Below, piece by piece: positions 18,103 through 28,060 of a stretch of 64,000 nucleotides of DNA. Location: the NCBI RefSeq assembly GCF_019443985.1, contig NZ_CP049303.1, forward strand, positions 2,176,129 to 2,240,128, read 5' to 3'. Each line of letters opens with the position of its first letter. Position 1 is the stretch's first letter. The position numbers and the translations under genes were made by a program. The DNA is from Liquorilactobacillus hordei DSM 19519. GTDB lineage: Bacteria; Bacillota; Bacilli; Lactobacillales; Lactobacillaceae. The notes under the pieces were generated by a model. That model did not search any database, was not told where the DNA came from, and worked only from the letters and a program-made list of their open reading frames with translations.

Positions 18103-18276
18103 ATGCGCTTAACACTTATTTTCTCGCTATTACTAATTAAAAAGATTATCCATCAACTCACTCTTCATAAAAACTACAACATTTATTATTCTTTGATTAT
18201 TGCTATTACATTTCATATTATTTTTGGGTCAATTGGGCCATTAGGGCATGTTTTTAAACTCATTCCACAACACTAA
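18103..18276 (+). CDS. Small hydrophobic ORF after lanKC (57 residues)
   Basis: ATG 18103 lies 10 bases past the lanKC stop. The product begins MRLTLIFSLLLIKK, has a hydrophobic middle (YYSLIIAITFHIIFGSIG) and ends FKLIPQH. No clear ribosome binding site precedes it, so translation would have to be coupled to lanKC. It could be a small immunity or accessory peptide of the lanthipeptide locus, or the trimmed start of a lost membrane gene. The function cannot be assigned. Confidence 0.35.
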   Translation: MRLTLIFSLLLIKKIIHQLTLHKNYNIYYSLIIAITFHIIFGSIGPLGHVFKLIPQH

Positions 18277-18396
18277 AACTTCGCAGCATCCGTCCAAAAT
18301 ATGCCACCTAATATTTCGTTTCTTGTCAGTTATTGACAATTTAAAATAATCTAACGTAACAAAAAGTAACAGTATTCAAGTAAATACTTGAGACAC

Positions 18397-18433
18397 AAAA
18401 AAGCCATGGCCCCTTTGAGGGAAGCCATGGCTT
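18397..18433 (-). terminator. gpmA terminator
   Basis: A 10-bp perfect stem AAGCCATGGC/GCCATGGCTT with a T6 run on the minus-strand side lies 24 bases past the gpmA stop. The interval 18277-18396 holds no gene but is partly repeated at 1090-1140. Confidence 0.85.
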
Positions 18434-18456
18434 TTAATATTTATTATCGTTTGTTA

Positions 18457-19143
18457 TTAAAGTTTTTCTTTGCTTACAATGTTCAACTTTTCATCCAAGT
18501 CATAAACAACTGGTTGACCTGTTGCCATTTCAACATCCATGATGTCTGCATCTGAGATGTCTTCAATGTATTTTGTAAGGGCACGTAATGAGTTACCATG
18601 TGCTGCGATGATAACATTCTTGCCTTCAAGCAACTTAGGAGCAATTTCGTCTTCCCAGAATGGGATAACACGTTCCAAAGTAACCTTCAAGTTTTCGCCA
18701 CCAGGGATAGCACGTGGATCAAGGTCTGCATAACGACGATCTTGTGCTGCAGAGCCTTCATCGTCAGCACTCAAGAGTGGTGGAAGTACATCGTAAGAAC
18801 GACGCCAAATATGAACTTGGTCTTCACCAAATTTTTCAGCAGCTTCTGCTTTATTTTGGCCTTGTAATGCACCATAATGACGTTCATTTAAGCGCCATGA
18901 TTTTGTTTCTGGAACCCATAATTGACCTGATTCTTCCAAAGCAAAATGCAACGTCTTAATAGCACGAGTCAATACTGATGTATAAGCTTGATCAAATTCG
19001 ATTCCTGCTTCTTTTAACTTACGTCCAGCTTCCTTAGCTTCTTTTTCACCTTGTTCACTTAAGTTAACGTCAACCCAACCGGTGAAAAGGTTCTTCAAGT
19101 TCCATTCACTTTGTCCGTGACGGATAAAAACTAATTTTGTCAT
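18457..19143 (-). CDS. gpmA: 2,3-bisphosphoglycerate-dependent phosphoglycerate mutase
   Basis: 228 residues from ATG 19143 ([15 protein letters not shown]). An upstream TTG at 19152 would leave only three bases to GAGG and is not preferred. The RHG motif with the phosphorylated His, [19 protein letters not shown] and [10 protein letters not shown] are all intact. It interconverts 3- and 2-phosphoglycerate in glycolysis through a phosphohistidine. Length matches bacterial GpmA of lactic acid bacteria. It is monocistronic with its own terminator. A relic of a second copy lies at 1090-1237. Confidence 0.96.
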   Translation of the reverse strand: MTKLVFIRHGQSEWNLKNLFTGWVDVNLSEQGEKEAKEAGRKLKEAGIEFDQAYTSVLTRAIKTLHFALEESGQLWVPETKSWRLNERHYGALQGQNKAEAAEKFGEDQVHIWRRSYDVLPPLLSADDEGSAAQDRRYADLDPRAIPGGENLKVTLERVIPFWEDEIAPKLLEGKNVIIAAHGNSLRALTKYIEDISDADIMDVEMATGQPVVYDLDEKLNIVSKEKL

Positions 19144-19251
19144 AACTAGCAAAAACCTCTTTCATTTATATGATTTGTTTACAACTCACATTTTACACTG
19201 AAAACTTGAAAATTCATAGCCTAAAAAAGTTACAAATTGTGAAAAAAATAA

Positions 19252-20433
19252 TTAGTTCTTTAAAGCCATCAAGATAGCATTAACAGCCTTTTCAACATTT
19301 TCAGGTGTTGTTGCAAGATTCAGTCTGATAAATCCGTTCCCAGCAGTTCCAAAGATTTCGCCATAATCGACTGCAATTTTTGCTTTGTGCTGTATTAGTT
19401 GGTGCAACTTCTTGGAATCTACAACCTTACGCATATCGACCCACGCTAAATATGTGCCTTCAAGTTCTGTAATTTTTATTTCGGGAACTTCTTTTGCAAA
19501 TTGTCTTTTAAGATAATTAAAATTATATTCAATCAGTTCAATCATCCCATTCAACCAATCCGCTCCTTCACGATAAGCAGCTTCCGCAGCAACTTTTCCA
19601 ATTAAATTACCACTTGGTAGACACAATTTTTCGATATACTCATCGTAACGTTCACGAATCTGTGGATTTGGTATTACTACATGACTATTTTGAAGGGCCG
19701 CTAAATTAAAAGTTTTTGAGGCTGCATCAAGCATGATAATATTATCGCGATAGAATCCATCTTTAATTGAGAGCGCAGAAATAAATTTGTTATTTCCCAC
19801 AATCAGATCATGATGAATTTCATCTGAGATTACCAATACCTGCTCTTCACGGCAAATTTCAAGCAATTGTTCAAGTTCTTCTTTTTTCCAGACTCTGCCA
19901 ACTGGATTGTGTGGTGAACAATTAATCAACAACTTAACATGTTCTTTTTTGATTTTAGTACGAATATCTTCAAAATCCATCTCATAGTGTCCTTGATTGT
20001 TCTTCAAATTTGAAACAACTAGCCTACGACTATTATTTTCAATCACATGCATAAATGGATGATATACGGGTTGCAACACCATGACTGCATCATCTTGAAG
20101 AGTCAAAATATTTACTAATGCGCTGATTGACTGAACAACTCCTGCCCCAAAACGAATCCACTCCTTATGTAGTTCCGTTCCATATCGCTCTTGCTGCCAT
20201 TCAAAATATGCTTCGTAATAACTATCAGGGGTCAGTGAATAGCCGTACGCCCCATGTTCAATTCTTTTTTTCAAAGCATACATTACTGCTTCGGGTGCCT
20301 TGAACTCTGTATCTGCAACCCACATTGGGAGAAGATCATTTGATCCAAATCCACTTTTCATTCCATCCCATTTAACCGAATCAGTATTTTTGCGTTCAAC
20401 TGCATATTTTTCTACAAAATCCGCAACCTTCAT
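19252..20433 (-). CDS. PatB/MalY-type PLP-dependent C-S lyase/aminotransferase
   Basis: About 393 residues. The fold-type I features are NCSPHNPVGRVW, ISDEIHHDLI and the Schiff-base lysine in LDAASKTFNLAAL; the N-terminus WADTEFKAPEAV is typical of PatB/MalY. Such enzymes split cystathionine or cysteine conjugates into thiol, pyruvate and ammonia; some transaminate. AAGGAG lies inside the end of the upstream gene, so the ATG at 20433 has better spacing than the one at 20439. It directly follows the AI-2E-family permease, with which it is probably co-transcribed. The substrate is not evident from the sequence. Confidence 0.88.
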   Translation of the reverse strand: MKVADFVEKYAVERKNTDSVKWDGMKSGFGSNDLLPMWVADTEFKAPEAVMYALKKRIEHGAYGYSLTPDSYYEAYFEWQQERYGTELHKEWIRFGAGVVQSISALVNILTLQDDAVMVLQPVYHPFMHVIENNSRRLVVSNLKNNQGHYEMDFEDIRTKIKKEHVKLLINCSPHNPVGRVWKKEELEQLLEICREEQVLVISDEIHHDLIVGNNKFISALSIKDGFYRDNIIMLDAASKTFNLAALQNSHVVIPNPQIRERYDEYIEKLCLPSGNLIGKVAAEAAYREGADWLNGMIELIEYNFNYLKRQFAKEVPEIKITELEGTYLAWVDMRKVVDSKKLHQLIQHKAKIAVDYGEIFGTAGNGFIRLNLATTPENVEKAVNAILMALKN

Positions 20434-20439
20434 AACCAT

Positions 20440-21498
20440 CTACTCCTTATGACTTAATTTATTCTTGATTTTACCTAATGTAGCTTTTTTCCGTTTGATA
20501 GGTTTCACACCTAATATATCCAGCAAGAAGGTAAAAATTGGAATACCAACAATTAATCCCCATACTCCGAAGAATTTCTCTGCCACAAATAATACTACGA
20601 AAGTATAGAAAATTGGGAGTTCCGTCTTATTAGACATCAACTTGGGATTAAGTACATAAGACTCCAATGAATGTACTACTAGTAACATAATAACAATATA
20701 AAATACATAATTAAGTCCACCTACCGAATAACCGATAATTCCCATCGGAATCGCTGAAATAATAACTCCAGCCACTGGAATAAGACTCATTAAAAAAATC
20801 AATAAAGACAAACTGAACAACTGTGGCATTTGCATTACTGCAAGACAAATTGTTGTCAATGTGGTATTCACAATTGCAATAATGAATTGAGTTTCAATAA
20901 CTACCCCAAAGGTATTGACGAATTTTTCAGCAAAAAAATAGATATCTTTAAAAAACCAATCATAAGGTCCTGTCAAAAAGCTTCGCGAAAAACTAAACAT
21001 TCTCTTTTTCTCAATCGTAAAGAAGAAACTTAGAAATAGTGATAATAGGAACGTAACACCCATTGATCCGATGCTTGTTACATACTTAAAAAGAATGGTT
21101 ACACCATTTTTCATCTGTGACACAATAGTTGATGTACTAATATAATTATTTACATAACGCAAAATCTCGTTCCCATCAAAAGATGGTTTCTGATAGAAAT
21201 TCATTACATACTTAACCATTGACTCTGTCTGATAGAACAGCTTAGGCAAATAAATTGTAACCCCAAGGTACAACGAACCGATTAGCAATAGGTACACAGC
21301 AGACACAATCAGTGGTGCTGGTATCTTCACGTACTTCCTAATAAAATTAGTTAAACTAATTACAAGGAAGGTAAAAATAAATGTTAATAATATTAAACTC
21401 AACAATTCACGCATCTCATACAAAACAAAAATTACGACCAACAATACTACTGTCCGCCGTAGCCTTACATTAGCTACAAATCTCTCCCATATTCCCAA
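20440..21498 (-). CDS. AI-2E/PerM-family integral membrane transporter
   Basis: About 352 residues with seven to eight membrane helices and the family pattern in FTIEKKRM, IAIVNTTLTTICL, LIPVAGVIISAIP and the C-terminal SNKTELPIFYTFVVL...WGLIVGIP. The start is taken as TTG 21498, since AGGAG stands seven bases before it and homologues begin near IWERF; the longer frame to 21576 has no signal. The family (UPF0118) includes autoinducer-2 exporters and Na+/H+ antiporters, so the cargo is uncertain. Its stop TAG abuts the next gene (TAGATG), indicating an operon with the PatB-like enzyme. Confidence 0.85.
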   Translation of the reverse strand: MGIWERFVANVRLRRTVVLLVVIFVLYEMRELLSLILLTFIFTFLVISLTNFIRKYVKIPAPLIVSAVYLLLIGSLYLGVTIYLPKLFYQTESMVKYVMNFYQKPSFDGNEILRYVNNYISTSTIVSQMKNGVTILFKYVTSIGSMGVTFLLSLFLSFFFTIEKKRMFSFSRSFLTGPYDWFFKDIYFFAEKFVNTFGVVIETQFIIAIVNTTLTTICLAVMQMPQLFSLSLLIFLMSLIPVAGVIISAIPMGIIGYSVGGLNYVFYIVIMLLVVHSLESYVLNPKLMSNKTELPIFYTFVVLFVAEKFFGVWGLIVGIPIFTFLLDILGVKPIKRKKATLGKIKNKLSHKE

Positions 21499-21723
21499 AA
21501 AACCACTCCTAAGTTTATTAGTATTCCCTAATCTCATTGTACATAAAAAGAGGTACTGACAAAACCCTTTTTGCAATAGCTTTTGAAAATTACAATAAAA
21601 TGTATTCTGTCTATCTATATTGGGTATTCAAATTAATTATACAAAAATATTGCTACCCCCATCCTATAATCATGACACATATCAGATGAGTGTAACAACA
21701 TTAATCAAGTTTTTATTAATTTT

Positions 21724-23646
21724 TCAATTGTCATAGTTACTCAATATTTCACGTAACATTTCAAGACTTTTCTTTATTTCTTTACCAATATCAGTATCAG
21801 CTACCGTCTGCCTCTCAAGTTCTTGATTGACAATCTTTCTGGTGGAGATAATATCACGCCCATTTTTTACAGCATCATTTTTAGATGTAAAGGGGTGATG
21901 AGTTACTAACTGCAGGCCATAAGAATTATATAACAGTGTGTACCCACCAATTCCCGTAATCGGTTGATAGGCTTTTGAATACCCACCATCAATCACAATC
22001 ATTTTTTTATTTGCTAAGATCGGCTCTTGTTCCTTTTTCACCGGTGTATGTCCATTAATCACGTGTCCATTTTCCTGATTGAGTCCAAACTCTTCAAGTA
22101 ATTGCTTGCAGAACCATTCTTCCTTACGTAATTCAAAATAAGCATTTTTATGCTCAACCTTAGGCTCGTCTTTAGCTATGAAGTAACGTGCAAATGTTGT
22201 CATGCAATGTTTCCCAAAAAGCGGTGATAACGAGCCTTGCCATAGGTACCAAATCATATCAGCTTCAACACTTTCACCCTTGTGTACTTTGCGATAGGCT
22301 TTTTTTAGCTTCTGTTCACAAAAATCTAATAGTCTCCTACCCGAATAGCTTTCACCTTCATACTCAAATGCTTGAAATGTTCCATCTTTTGCAACTGGAA
22401 TACACCCGTGAAACAATAAATTGCCATTATAGACTTTGTACATACTTCCCTTACTAACCAAAAAGTCCAAATGCTTTCTTAATTTGGTAGCATTCATAAA
22501 TGAATTAAGTAGTGAACGAACAACTTCTGACTCCTCCTCGGTTAATTCAAAAGGTGCCTCATGATTTACGGTTCCAAAACATGTATTCTCTAATTTATAG
22601 TTAAGTCCATCTATCTTGATTTCTTTTTTTTCCCAATTGATTTGATTAAGTAACACCATCTCATCTAACTTGAACTCTGGTCTACGTTTCTTTAATTGGC
22701 CTTCCAACTTAAACTGAATTACTGCCACAGCTTGATGAATTTGCGTAATCTGTAATTTCTCATCAGGCATAACAAATTCTTCATTTTCAAGTGTTTTTGG
22801 CCTAAATGCCTCATTATCTTCATAATTTTTTTCAGCAAACATTGATAGATGCCGTAGATTTATCCCATAAGCTTCTTCGATGATGGCCAGATTATTATAT
22901 CTTGCACATATTCGTAAAAGATTCATCATACATAGTGCTGAACCTGCAACTGCACCAAGCCATAAAACATCATGATTGCCCCATTGGATATCAACTGAAT
23001 GATATCTCATAAGTGTTTCCATTATCTTATCTGGAGCAGGTCCTCTGTCATAAATATCACCAATTACATGTAGATGATCTACCACAAGCCTTTGGATTGT
23101 ATAACATGTAGCCGTAATAAAATAGTCAGACTGTTTCAGATCTACTAAATTACGCAGAATTTTATTATAATAATTCTTCTTATCATGCTCTTGCTGATCG
23201 TTATAAAGTAACTCTTCTGTAATGTATACAAAATCTGGATTCAAAGCTTTTCTGACTTTTGATCTTGTGTATTTTGTAGCCGTTACCTTTAAGAGTTCAA
23301 TCAGATTCGAAATCGTATTAAGGTACCATTGTTCTAGTGCTTCTTGATCAGGTAACTCACCTTTTTGAAATGCCAGCTCATCTTCAGGATAATAAATCAA
23401 AGTAGCAAAGTCCTGAATATTTTTTGGTGTCAGTCGGCCAGCGAAGTTTTCTACAATCTTTTGTTTAACATTTCCTGACCCATTTCTCAGGGTATGATCA
23501 AAGGCGTTGAATTCGCCATGCAAATCGCTAACGTAGTGCTCTGTTGCTTTAGGTAAATTTAAAATTGCTTCCAAGTTTGTAATTTCAGTTATTATTGCCT
23601 GTTTAGTTGGAAATTTTTCACGTACCAATTTTTCAACATATGACAT
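21724..23646 (-). CDS. fbp: Fructose-1,6-bisphosphatase, class III
   Basis: 640 residues from ATG 23646 (MSYVEKLVREKFPTKQ), preceded by AGGAGGGG; the frame open to 23691 has no signal. Metallophosphatase motifs are clear: SDLHGEFNAFDH, GDIYDRGPAPDK, WGNHDVLWLGA and the C-terminal NGHTPVKK and VIDGGYSKAY. It hydrolyses fructose-1,6-bisphosphate to fructose-6-phosphate in gluconeogenesis and is typical of low-GC Gram-positives. It lies alone between the AI-2E-family gene (same strand) and a divergent small gene. Confidence 0.96.
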   Translation of the reverse strand: MSYVEKLVREKFPTKQAIITEITNLEAILNLPKATEHYVSDLHGEFNAFDHTLRNGSGNVKQKIVENFAGRLTPKNIQDFATLIYYPEDELAFQKGELPDQEALEQWYLNTISNLIELLKVTATKYTRSKVRKALNPDFVYITEELLYNDQQEHDKKNYYNKILRNLVDLKQSDYFITATCYTIQRLVVDHLHVIGDIYDRGPAPDKIMETLMRYHSVDIQWGNHDVLWLGAVAGSALCMMNLLRICARYNNLAIIEEAYGINLRHLSMFAEKNYEDNEAFRPKTLENEEFVMPDEKLQITQIHQAVAVIQFKLEGQLKKRRPEFKLDEMVLLNQINWEKKEIKIDGLNYKLENTCFGTVNHEAPFELTEEESEVVRSLLNSFMNATKLRKHLDFLVSKGSMYKVYNGNLLFHGCIPVAKDGTFQAFEYEGESYSGRRLLDFCEQKLKKAYRKVHKGESVEADMIWYLWQGSLSPLFGKHCMTTFARYFIAKDEPKVEHKNAYFELRKEEWFCKQLLEEFGLNQENGHVINGHTPVKKEQEPILANKKMIVIDGGYSKAYQPITGIGGYTLLYNSYGLQLVTHHPFTSKNDAVKNGRDIISTRKIVNQELERQTVADTDIGKEIKKSLEMLREILSNYDN

Positions 23647-23914
23647 ATCGAGACCCCTCCTGTAAATCCGTTTTATCCTAAAAAGGATCACTCACAACGA
23701 ATTGTCTAAGACACATCCCATCTTATAACAAATACCAATTTTCAGCAAATACTCATTTTCACTTGAAAAGCCTTGTCTATACTTATAACTATCCACTTTT
23801 AATTAACAATACCAATTTGTAATTATTTGAGTTTTTTTGTTGTAAAAATATTTTTTTAGTGATAGCTTATAGATATCATTTTATGTTGAATGGAATCTAC
23901 AAGGAGGATTCGTT

Positions 23915-24217
23915 ATGAATAATACAGCAATTGAGAAAACAGAAGCACGTGTTGAGAAGGATACCGTATGGCGTGTATCTAATCAAGAAAATGGCCATTT
24001 CTTAGATGTTGTTTTCTGTAAAGAACTTGAGAATACTATGAAAAACAAACGTAACTTTTCATTTAATCGTTTTGAATCGGAACAGCTTAACAACCTACAT
24101 TCATTAGTTAGCAATTTAGATGAGAATTTCAAGTTGATCTTGGATGAGAATGTTATTGGTATAGATTATCTTCCACTATCATCTGAGGATGCAGCAGATT
24201 TAGTTGAGGCTCTTTAA
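23915..24217 (+). CDS. Conserved small protein of unknown function (100 residues)
   Basis: ATG 23915 has AAGGAGG eight bases upstream and a strong terminator follows, so it is a genuine one-gene unit. The product is acidic and soluble, with DTVWRVSNQENGHFLDVVF near the start and a second half of alternating helices ending LSSEDAADLVEAL. There is no membrane segment, Cys pair or known motif. The family was not recognised and no function is proposed. Confidence 0.7.
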   Translation: MNNTAIEKTEARVEKDTVWRVSNQENGHFLDVVFCKELENTMKNKRNFSFNRFESEQLNNLHSLVSNLDENFKLILDENVIGIDYLPLSSEDAADLVEAL

Positions 24218-24246
24218 TTTTATGTAGTTTTTTGGGTTTGGTTCAC

Positions 24247-24295
24247 AAAAAAGCATTGTTGTTCAGCTGGATAAGCTGGGCAGCAATGCTTTTTT
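24247..24295. terminator. Bidirectional terminator between the small gene and galE
   Basis: AAAAAAGCATTG pairs with CAATGCTTTTTTT, with an inner CAGCT/AGCTG helix. A run on one side and T run on the other fit the convergent genes at 24217 and 24302. Confidence 0.85.
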
Positions 24296-24301
24296 TACTT
24301 T

Positions 24302-25297
24302 TTATTTATCGTTATATCCGTTTGGATGTGTTAAATGCCACTTCCATGCAGTTTCAATAATTTTATGAATGTCATCAAATTGTGGTTTCCAACCTAAAAT
24401 CTTACGTGCTTTATCTGATGCTGCAATCAATGTATCAGGGTCTCCACCACGTCTAGGAGCAATTTCTGTAGGGATTTCCTTTTGAGTGACATCGCGAGCA
24501 GCCTTTAAGATTTCCATATTTGAAAATCCTGTTGAAGAACCTAAGTTGAAGGCTGTACTATCGTTGCCTTTTGTAAGATATTCTACTGCTAAAATATGAG
24601 CATCCGCTAAATCAAATGGATGTACATAATCACGTACATTTGTACCATCTGGTGTATTATAATCATCACCAAAAATTTGTAACTTTTCGCGTGTTCCTGC
24701 AGCTACTTGTAATACAATTGGTAATAAGTGAGTCTCAGGATTATGATCTTCGCCAATACTGCCATCTGGCTTTGCCCCAGCAACGTTGAAATAACGTAAT
24801 GCGACAAACTTTATTCCATGAGCCAAATCTGTCCAATGCATTATTTTTTCCATTGCTAACTTACTCTCACCATAAGGATTGATAGGCTTTTGCGGATCAG
24901 TTTCCTTAATTGGTGTTTGTTCTGGAGTTCCATAAGTTGCAGCAGTTGACGAAAAGACAATCTTCTTAACACCAACTTCGGTCATGACTTCTAATAACTT
25001 AATCATTCCTGAAGTATTATTATCAAAATATTTAAGTGGATCCTTCATCGACTCCGGAACTACTGAAAATGCGGCAAAGTGGATGACTGCATCAATTGCA
25101 GGGTTCTCCTTGAAAACCTTACGCATGAAATCGCGATCTGCAATATCTCCTTGATAAAATTTGGCTTTGTCATTAACAGCCGCTCGGTGACCTGTTACCA
25201 AGTTATCTACAACAACCGTCTCCGTCCCTCTTTCAACCAAACGATCTACTGTATGCGATCCTATGTAACCTGCACCGCCTAAAACTAAAATTGCCAT
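24302..25297 (-). CDS. galE: UDP-glucose 4-epimerase
   Basis: 331 residues with AAGGAGG upstream. An extended [13 protein letters not shown] binds [11 protein letters not shown] gives the catalytic Ser/Thr, and YGESK gives Tyr and Lys. [10 protein letters not shown] and the C-terminal RRGGDPD are typical of GalE. It interconverts UDP-glucose and UDP-galactose, feeding the Leloir pathway and envelope polysaccharides. No other gal gene lies nearby, so a housekeeping role in UDP-galactose supply is likely. Confidence 0.95.
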   Translation of the reverse strand: MAILVLGGAGYIGSHTVDRLVERGTETVVVDNLVTGHRAAVNDKAKFYQGDIADRDFMRKVFKENPAIDAVIHFAAFSVVPESMKDPLKYFDNNTSGMIKLLEVMTEVGVKKIVFSSTAATYGTPEQTPIKETDPQKPINPYGESKLAMEKIMHWTDLAHGIKFVALRYFNVAGAKPDGSIGEDHNPETHLLPIVLQVAAGTREKLQIFGDDYNTPDGTNVRDYVHPFDLADAHILAVEYLTKGNDSTAFNLGSSTGFSNMEILKAARDVTQKEIPTEIAPRRGGDPDTLIAASDKARKILGWKPQFDDIHKIIETAWKWHLTHPNGYNDK

Positions 25298-25370
25298 ATT
25301 TGTTCCTCCTTGAGGAGAGTCTAGGTCAAAAACTTGATTTTGTCCTAATCTCTATATTTATTAGGAATTG

Positions 25371-25480
25371 GTGTGTTTCATAAGCCGAAACTTTCCGCTA
25401 ACTTCAAAGTATTCATAGTAAAGTTTTCACTATGTTCATAATTTCGAGTTAATACTCAAGTTTTACTAACTTACGGCACA
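25371..25480. repeat. Intergenic repeat, copy R1
   Basis: The segment with actttccg, ctaacttc, atagtaaag, atgttc and atttcgagttaatactcaa matches 39143-39256 base for base over most of its length. Parts recur inverted near 34118 and 61568. It occupies the 386-base gap between galE and the GntR gene; promoters of both must lie in this gap. Confidence 0.65.
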
Positions 25481-25683
25481 CTCTCCTTTGTTTCATGTAT
25501 TTGAAAGACTAGCAATCCTTCTTAGCTATTTTACCAGTATTAGCTGTTAAATTGTTGATTAATACCAAATTATAACTTTTTTATCAAAAACTATAGGATC
25601 TTTTGTACTATCTTTCTTCTAGACTTGTTGTTTTTATTAACTTGTGCTTAACTATTATTTAGAACCTAAGAAGGGGCAATCCG

Positions 25684-26409
25684 ATGTCAGAACTAGTATA
25701 TAAAAGATTAATTACTGATTTAAAAAAGAAAATATTCGCAGGTACTTTTCCAGACTTGCGCCTGCCTGATGAACGCTCTCTCAGCGAGGAGTATAGCGTG
25801 AGCCGTAGTTCAGTTAAACGTGCACTTAACCGGATGGCTAATGATGGCATTATCTTTCGAAAACGTGGTGCTGGAACATTTATCAATCCTCTATATCTAA
25901 AAAATGAGTCTGTCTTTAATTACGAAGAAGGTTCTAACTTAGGAGTCACTGATAACTTTAAAATGAACGGACAGCGTCCAAAAATCAAAGTCATTTCTTT
26001 TGAAGTCATTAAACCTAATCATGAATTGCGCCGTGATTTATTTCTCTCCCACGACGACTTTGTATACAAAATTGTGAGATTGCGCTTATTTGAAGATCAG
26101 CCTTTTATGATTGAAACAGGCTATATTCCAATTAGAATTGTGCCTGAATTAACGAAATCATCAATTGAAAATTCAATTTTTAACTATTTACAAAAAAATC
26201 ATCATCAATCGGTAACTAAATCATTCCTTTCTGTTTTTGCGGAGCCATCAACTAAGAACGATCAAGAATTACTTGATTTGTCTCCTACTGAACCGGCGGG
26301 CATAATGGAAGGAATCTTTTTCCTTGATGATGGAACTCCTTTTGAGTTTTCACACATGCGATTTCATTATAAGTACTTGAAATTCAATTCTTTTGTTTCT
26401 GTAAACTAA
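25684..26409 (+). CDS. GntR/HutC-family transcriptional regulator (UTRA domain)
   Basis: 241 residues. The N-terminal winged helix reads YKRLITDLKKKIFAGTF...LPDERSLSEEYSVSRSSVKRALNRMANDGIIFRKRGAGTFI. From about residue 90 a UTRA domain (DDFVYKIVRLRLFEDQPFMIETGYIP...ILE-like core, final FEFSHMRFHYKYLKF) binds a small ligand, often a sugar phosphate or related metabolite. It is followed after 28 bases by a histidine-phosphatase gene on the same strand, so the two are probably one operon. The ligand is unknown. Confidence 0.88.
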   Translation: MSELVYKRLITDLKKKIFAGTFPDLRLPDERSLSEEYSVSRSSVKRALNRMANDGIIFRKRGAGTFINPLYLKNESVFNYEEGSNLGVTDNFKMNGQRPKIKVISFEVIKPNHELRRDLFLSHDDFVYKIVRLRLFEDQPFMIETGYIPIRIVPELTKSSIENSIFNYLQKNHHQSVTKSFLSVFAEPSTKNDQELLDLSPTEPAGIMEGIFFLDDGTPFEFSHMRFHYKYLKFNSFVSVN

Positions 26410-26437
26410 AAATTTTAATTCTCTCTGGAGGTTCATA

Positions 26438-27043
26438 ATGACGACTCTTTATATCATACGCCATGGTCAAAGTGAGGCAAATGCAGCTGGTATACTTCAA
26501 GGAAGCCTAATTGATACTCCCTTATCTAAAAAGGGTCAGCTTCAAGCAAAAAATGTGCGTGATGCTTTCGAAAAAGAAATGTTGCATTTTGACTTAGTTT
26601 TCGCAAGCCCATTATTGAGAGCGGCACAAACAGCAGCGATTATCTCACCACAAACCACTACTGTTTTTGATGACCGCCTAAAAGAATTCGATTATGGTGA
26701 TTGGGATGGTCAAAAAGTTGCTGATATACATCGTCTTTTTGCTGAATTTTTCGATGAAAAAAAGAACCTGCTGCCAGATTCCGAAAAAATTTCACATGGA
26801 GACGATTTTGCATCAGTCACCACAAAATTAAATGATTTTCTTAATGAACTTGCTGTAAGATATCCAACTCAAGACATCTTAATTGCAAGTCATGGGTTCA
26901 CAATAAAGTTACTTCTAAATGCAGTTTTGGGAATCAATAATCTAAGTGCATTGAATGAACCAGATAATGCTGGTCTCACAAAAATTGAATTGACTACTTC
27001 AACACAGACTCTTGTTTACTTCAATCGAGATTTAACTAACTAA
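26438..27043 (+). CDS. Histidine phosphatase (phosphoglycerate-mutase-like) family protein
   Basis: 201 residues, preceded by TGGAGG. Motifs of the branch 1 histidine phosphatases are present: YIIRHGQSEANAAG (phospho-His), FASPLLRAAQTAAII, FDYGDWDGQ and ILIASHGFTIKLLL. It is shorter than GpmA and lacks the mutase-specific insert, so it is a phosphatase of sugar phosphates, nucleotides or similar, and not a glycolytic enzyme. It ends by overlapping the convergent esterase gene by eight bases. Confidence 0.87.
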   Translation: MTTLYIIRHGQSEANAAGILQGSLIDTPLSKKGQLQAKNVRDAFEKEMLHFDLVFASPLLRAAQTAAIISPQTTTVFDDRLKEFDYGDWDGQKVADIHRLFAEFFDEKKNLLPDSEKISHGDDFASVTTKLNDFLNELAVRYPTQDILIASHGFTIKLLLNAVLGINNLSALNEPDNAGLTKIELTTSTQTLVYFNRDLTN

Positions 27044-28043
27044 ACAACTTATTGCTCTTGCATAAACTTAATTGTTTGTGCAAGAGTTTTTTTGCTTTTT
27101 TTGTAGCAAAATCGAACTGATACTCATGGTTTACATTGGTTTTCTTGGAGAAGAAACGTTCAGTAACTCTTACTCCTTTATTTCTCAGCGAATTGGCAAG
27201 TTGTTTGCCTGAAGACTCAAAAGTAAAGCTGTTCCCATCCGTGATATAAGTAACCGGATAATTTTTTGTCACATAGTTAGCAATATTTGCTTCAGTCGCC
27301 AAACTTGATTTACTCCAAAAAAACTCATCTGTCATCGACCAGCCAACAGTATGAACAAACCAACGCATCAGCCAATTATTTGAGTTCTTTGTCTCGCGCT
27401 GAATCAGATCGAAGTTATATGGTCCACAGTACAGAATTGCACCTTTGAAATTTAGCTTGCTTACTATTTTCTTTGAGAACTTCCGTGCATATTTTTGATT
27501 TGTTTGAATAGTCATATATTGAGCTGCAATTTGTGCACCTGCAGAATCCCCACCAACAAAGACCTGGGGATTTTTATTCAAATCATATTTCTTGGCACTT
27601 TTAGTAAAATAATTTACTGCTGCAGCTAACTGCATTAGTTGAGTTGGATATTTTCCTGTTGGTGCAACCGTATAGTTGATGCTTATCACGGTTGTATCAG
27701 TTTTACTTGCAATATATGTGCCAAACTCATTGATGCTCTTTTTATCACCACCAATAAATCCGCCACCATGTACCCAATACAAAATCTTATTCTTTCCATG
27801 TATTCGCCTCGGATAATAGATATCTGCTTTTGTGCTTGCTGCATTACCATAAGCAATATTCTTGGTAATTCGCACTTTGTTCTTGGTCTGACTGTATAAT
27901 TTTTTATTGGTTATCTTCACTGGACCATTAAATGCACGAGCAAATAACCATACACTTGGTTGAGGTGATATCACAAGTAACAAAATTACAAAAATGATTA
28001 GGCCTAACAAAATTTTTAAAACAATCTTCAGCAGCTTTTTCAT
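27036..28043 (-). CDS. Membrane-anchored alpha/beta hydrolase (HSL-type esterase/lipase)
   Basis: 335 residues. One N-terminal membrane helix (KIVLKILLGLIIFVILLLVI) with basic start places the enzyme outside the membrane. The hydrolase part has the oxyanion-hole motif WVHGGGFIGG (about residue 90), the nucleophile GGDSAGAQ (about 165), an Asp in ITDGNSF and a His in NVNHEYQF. This set matches the hormone-sensitive-lipase family of carboxylesterases. It is followed by nothing on its strand; a TPR-like gene ends 17 bases upstream, so the two may be co-transcribed. Substrate unknown. Confidence 0.85.
   Translation of the reverse strand: MKKLLKIVLKILLGLIIFVILLLVISPQPSVWLFARAFNGPVKITNKKLYSQTKNKVRITKNIAYGNAASTKADIYYPRRIHGKNKILYWVHGGGFIGGDKKSINEFGTYIASKTDTTVISINYTVAPTGKYPTQLMQLAAAVNYFTKSAKKYDLNKNPQVFVGGDSAGAQIAAQYMTIQTNQKYARKFSKKIVSKLNFKGAILYCGPYNFDLIQRETKNSNNWLMRWFVHTVGWSMTDEFFWSKSSLATEANIANYVTKNYPVTYITDGNSFTFESSGKQLANSLRNKGVRVTERFFSKKTNVNHEYQFDFATKKAKKLLHKQLSLCKSNKLFS
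27055..27093 (+). terminator. Terminator for the phosphatase operon, inside the esterase 3' end
   Basis: CTCTTGCATAAAC and GTTTGTGCAAGAG form a 13-bp stem (one G-U) followed by TTTTTTT. It lies within the last codons of the convergent esterase gene, whose tail LLHKQLSLCKSNK is encoded by the hairpin. Confidence 0.8.
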
Positions 28044-28060
28044 TTTCTCCCCTATGATAT

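Noticed and set aside
18483..18959. Several 60-90 codon frames within gpmA
   Set aside because: All lie within the well-conserved gpmA coding sequence in other frames.
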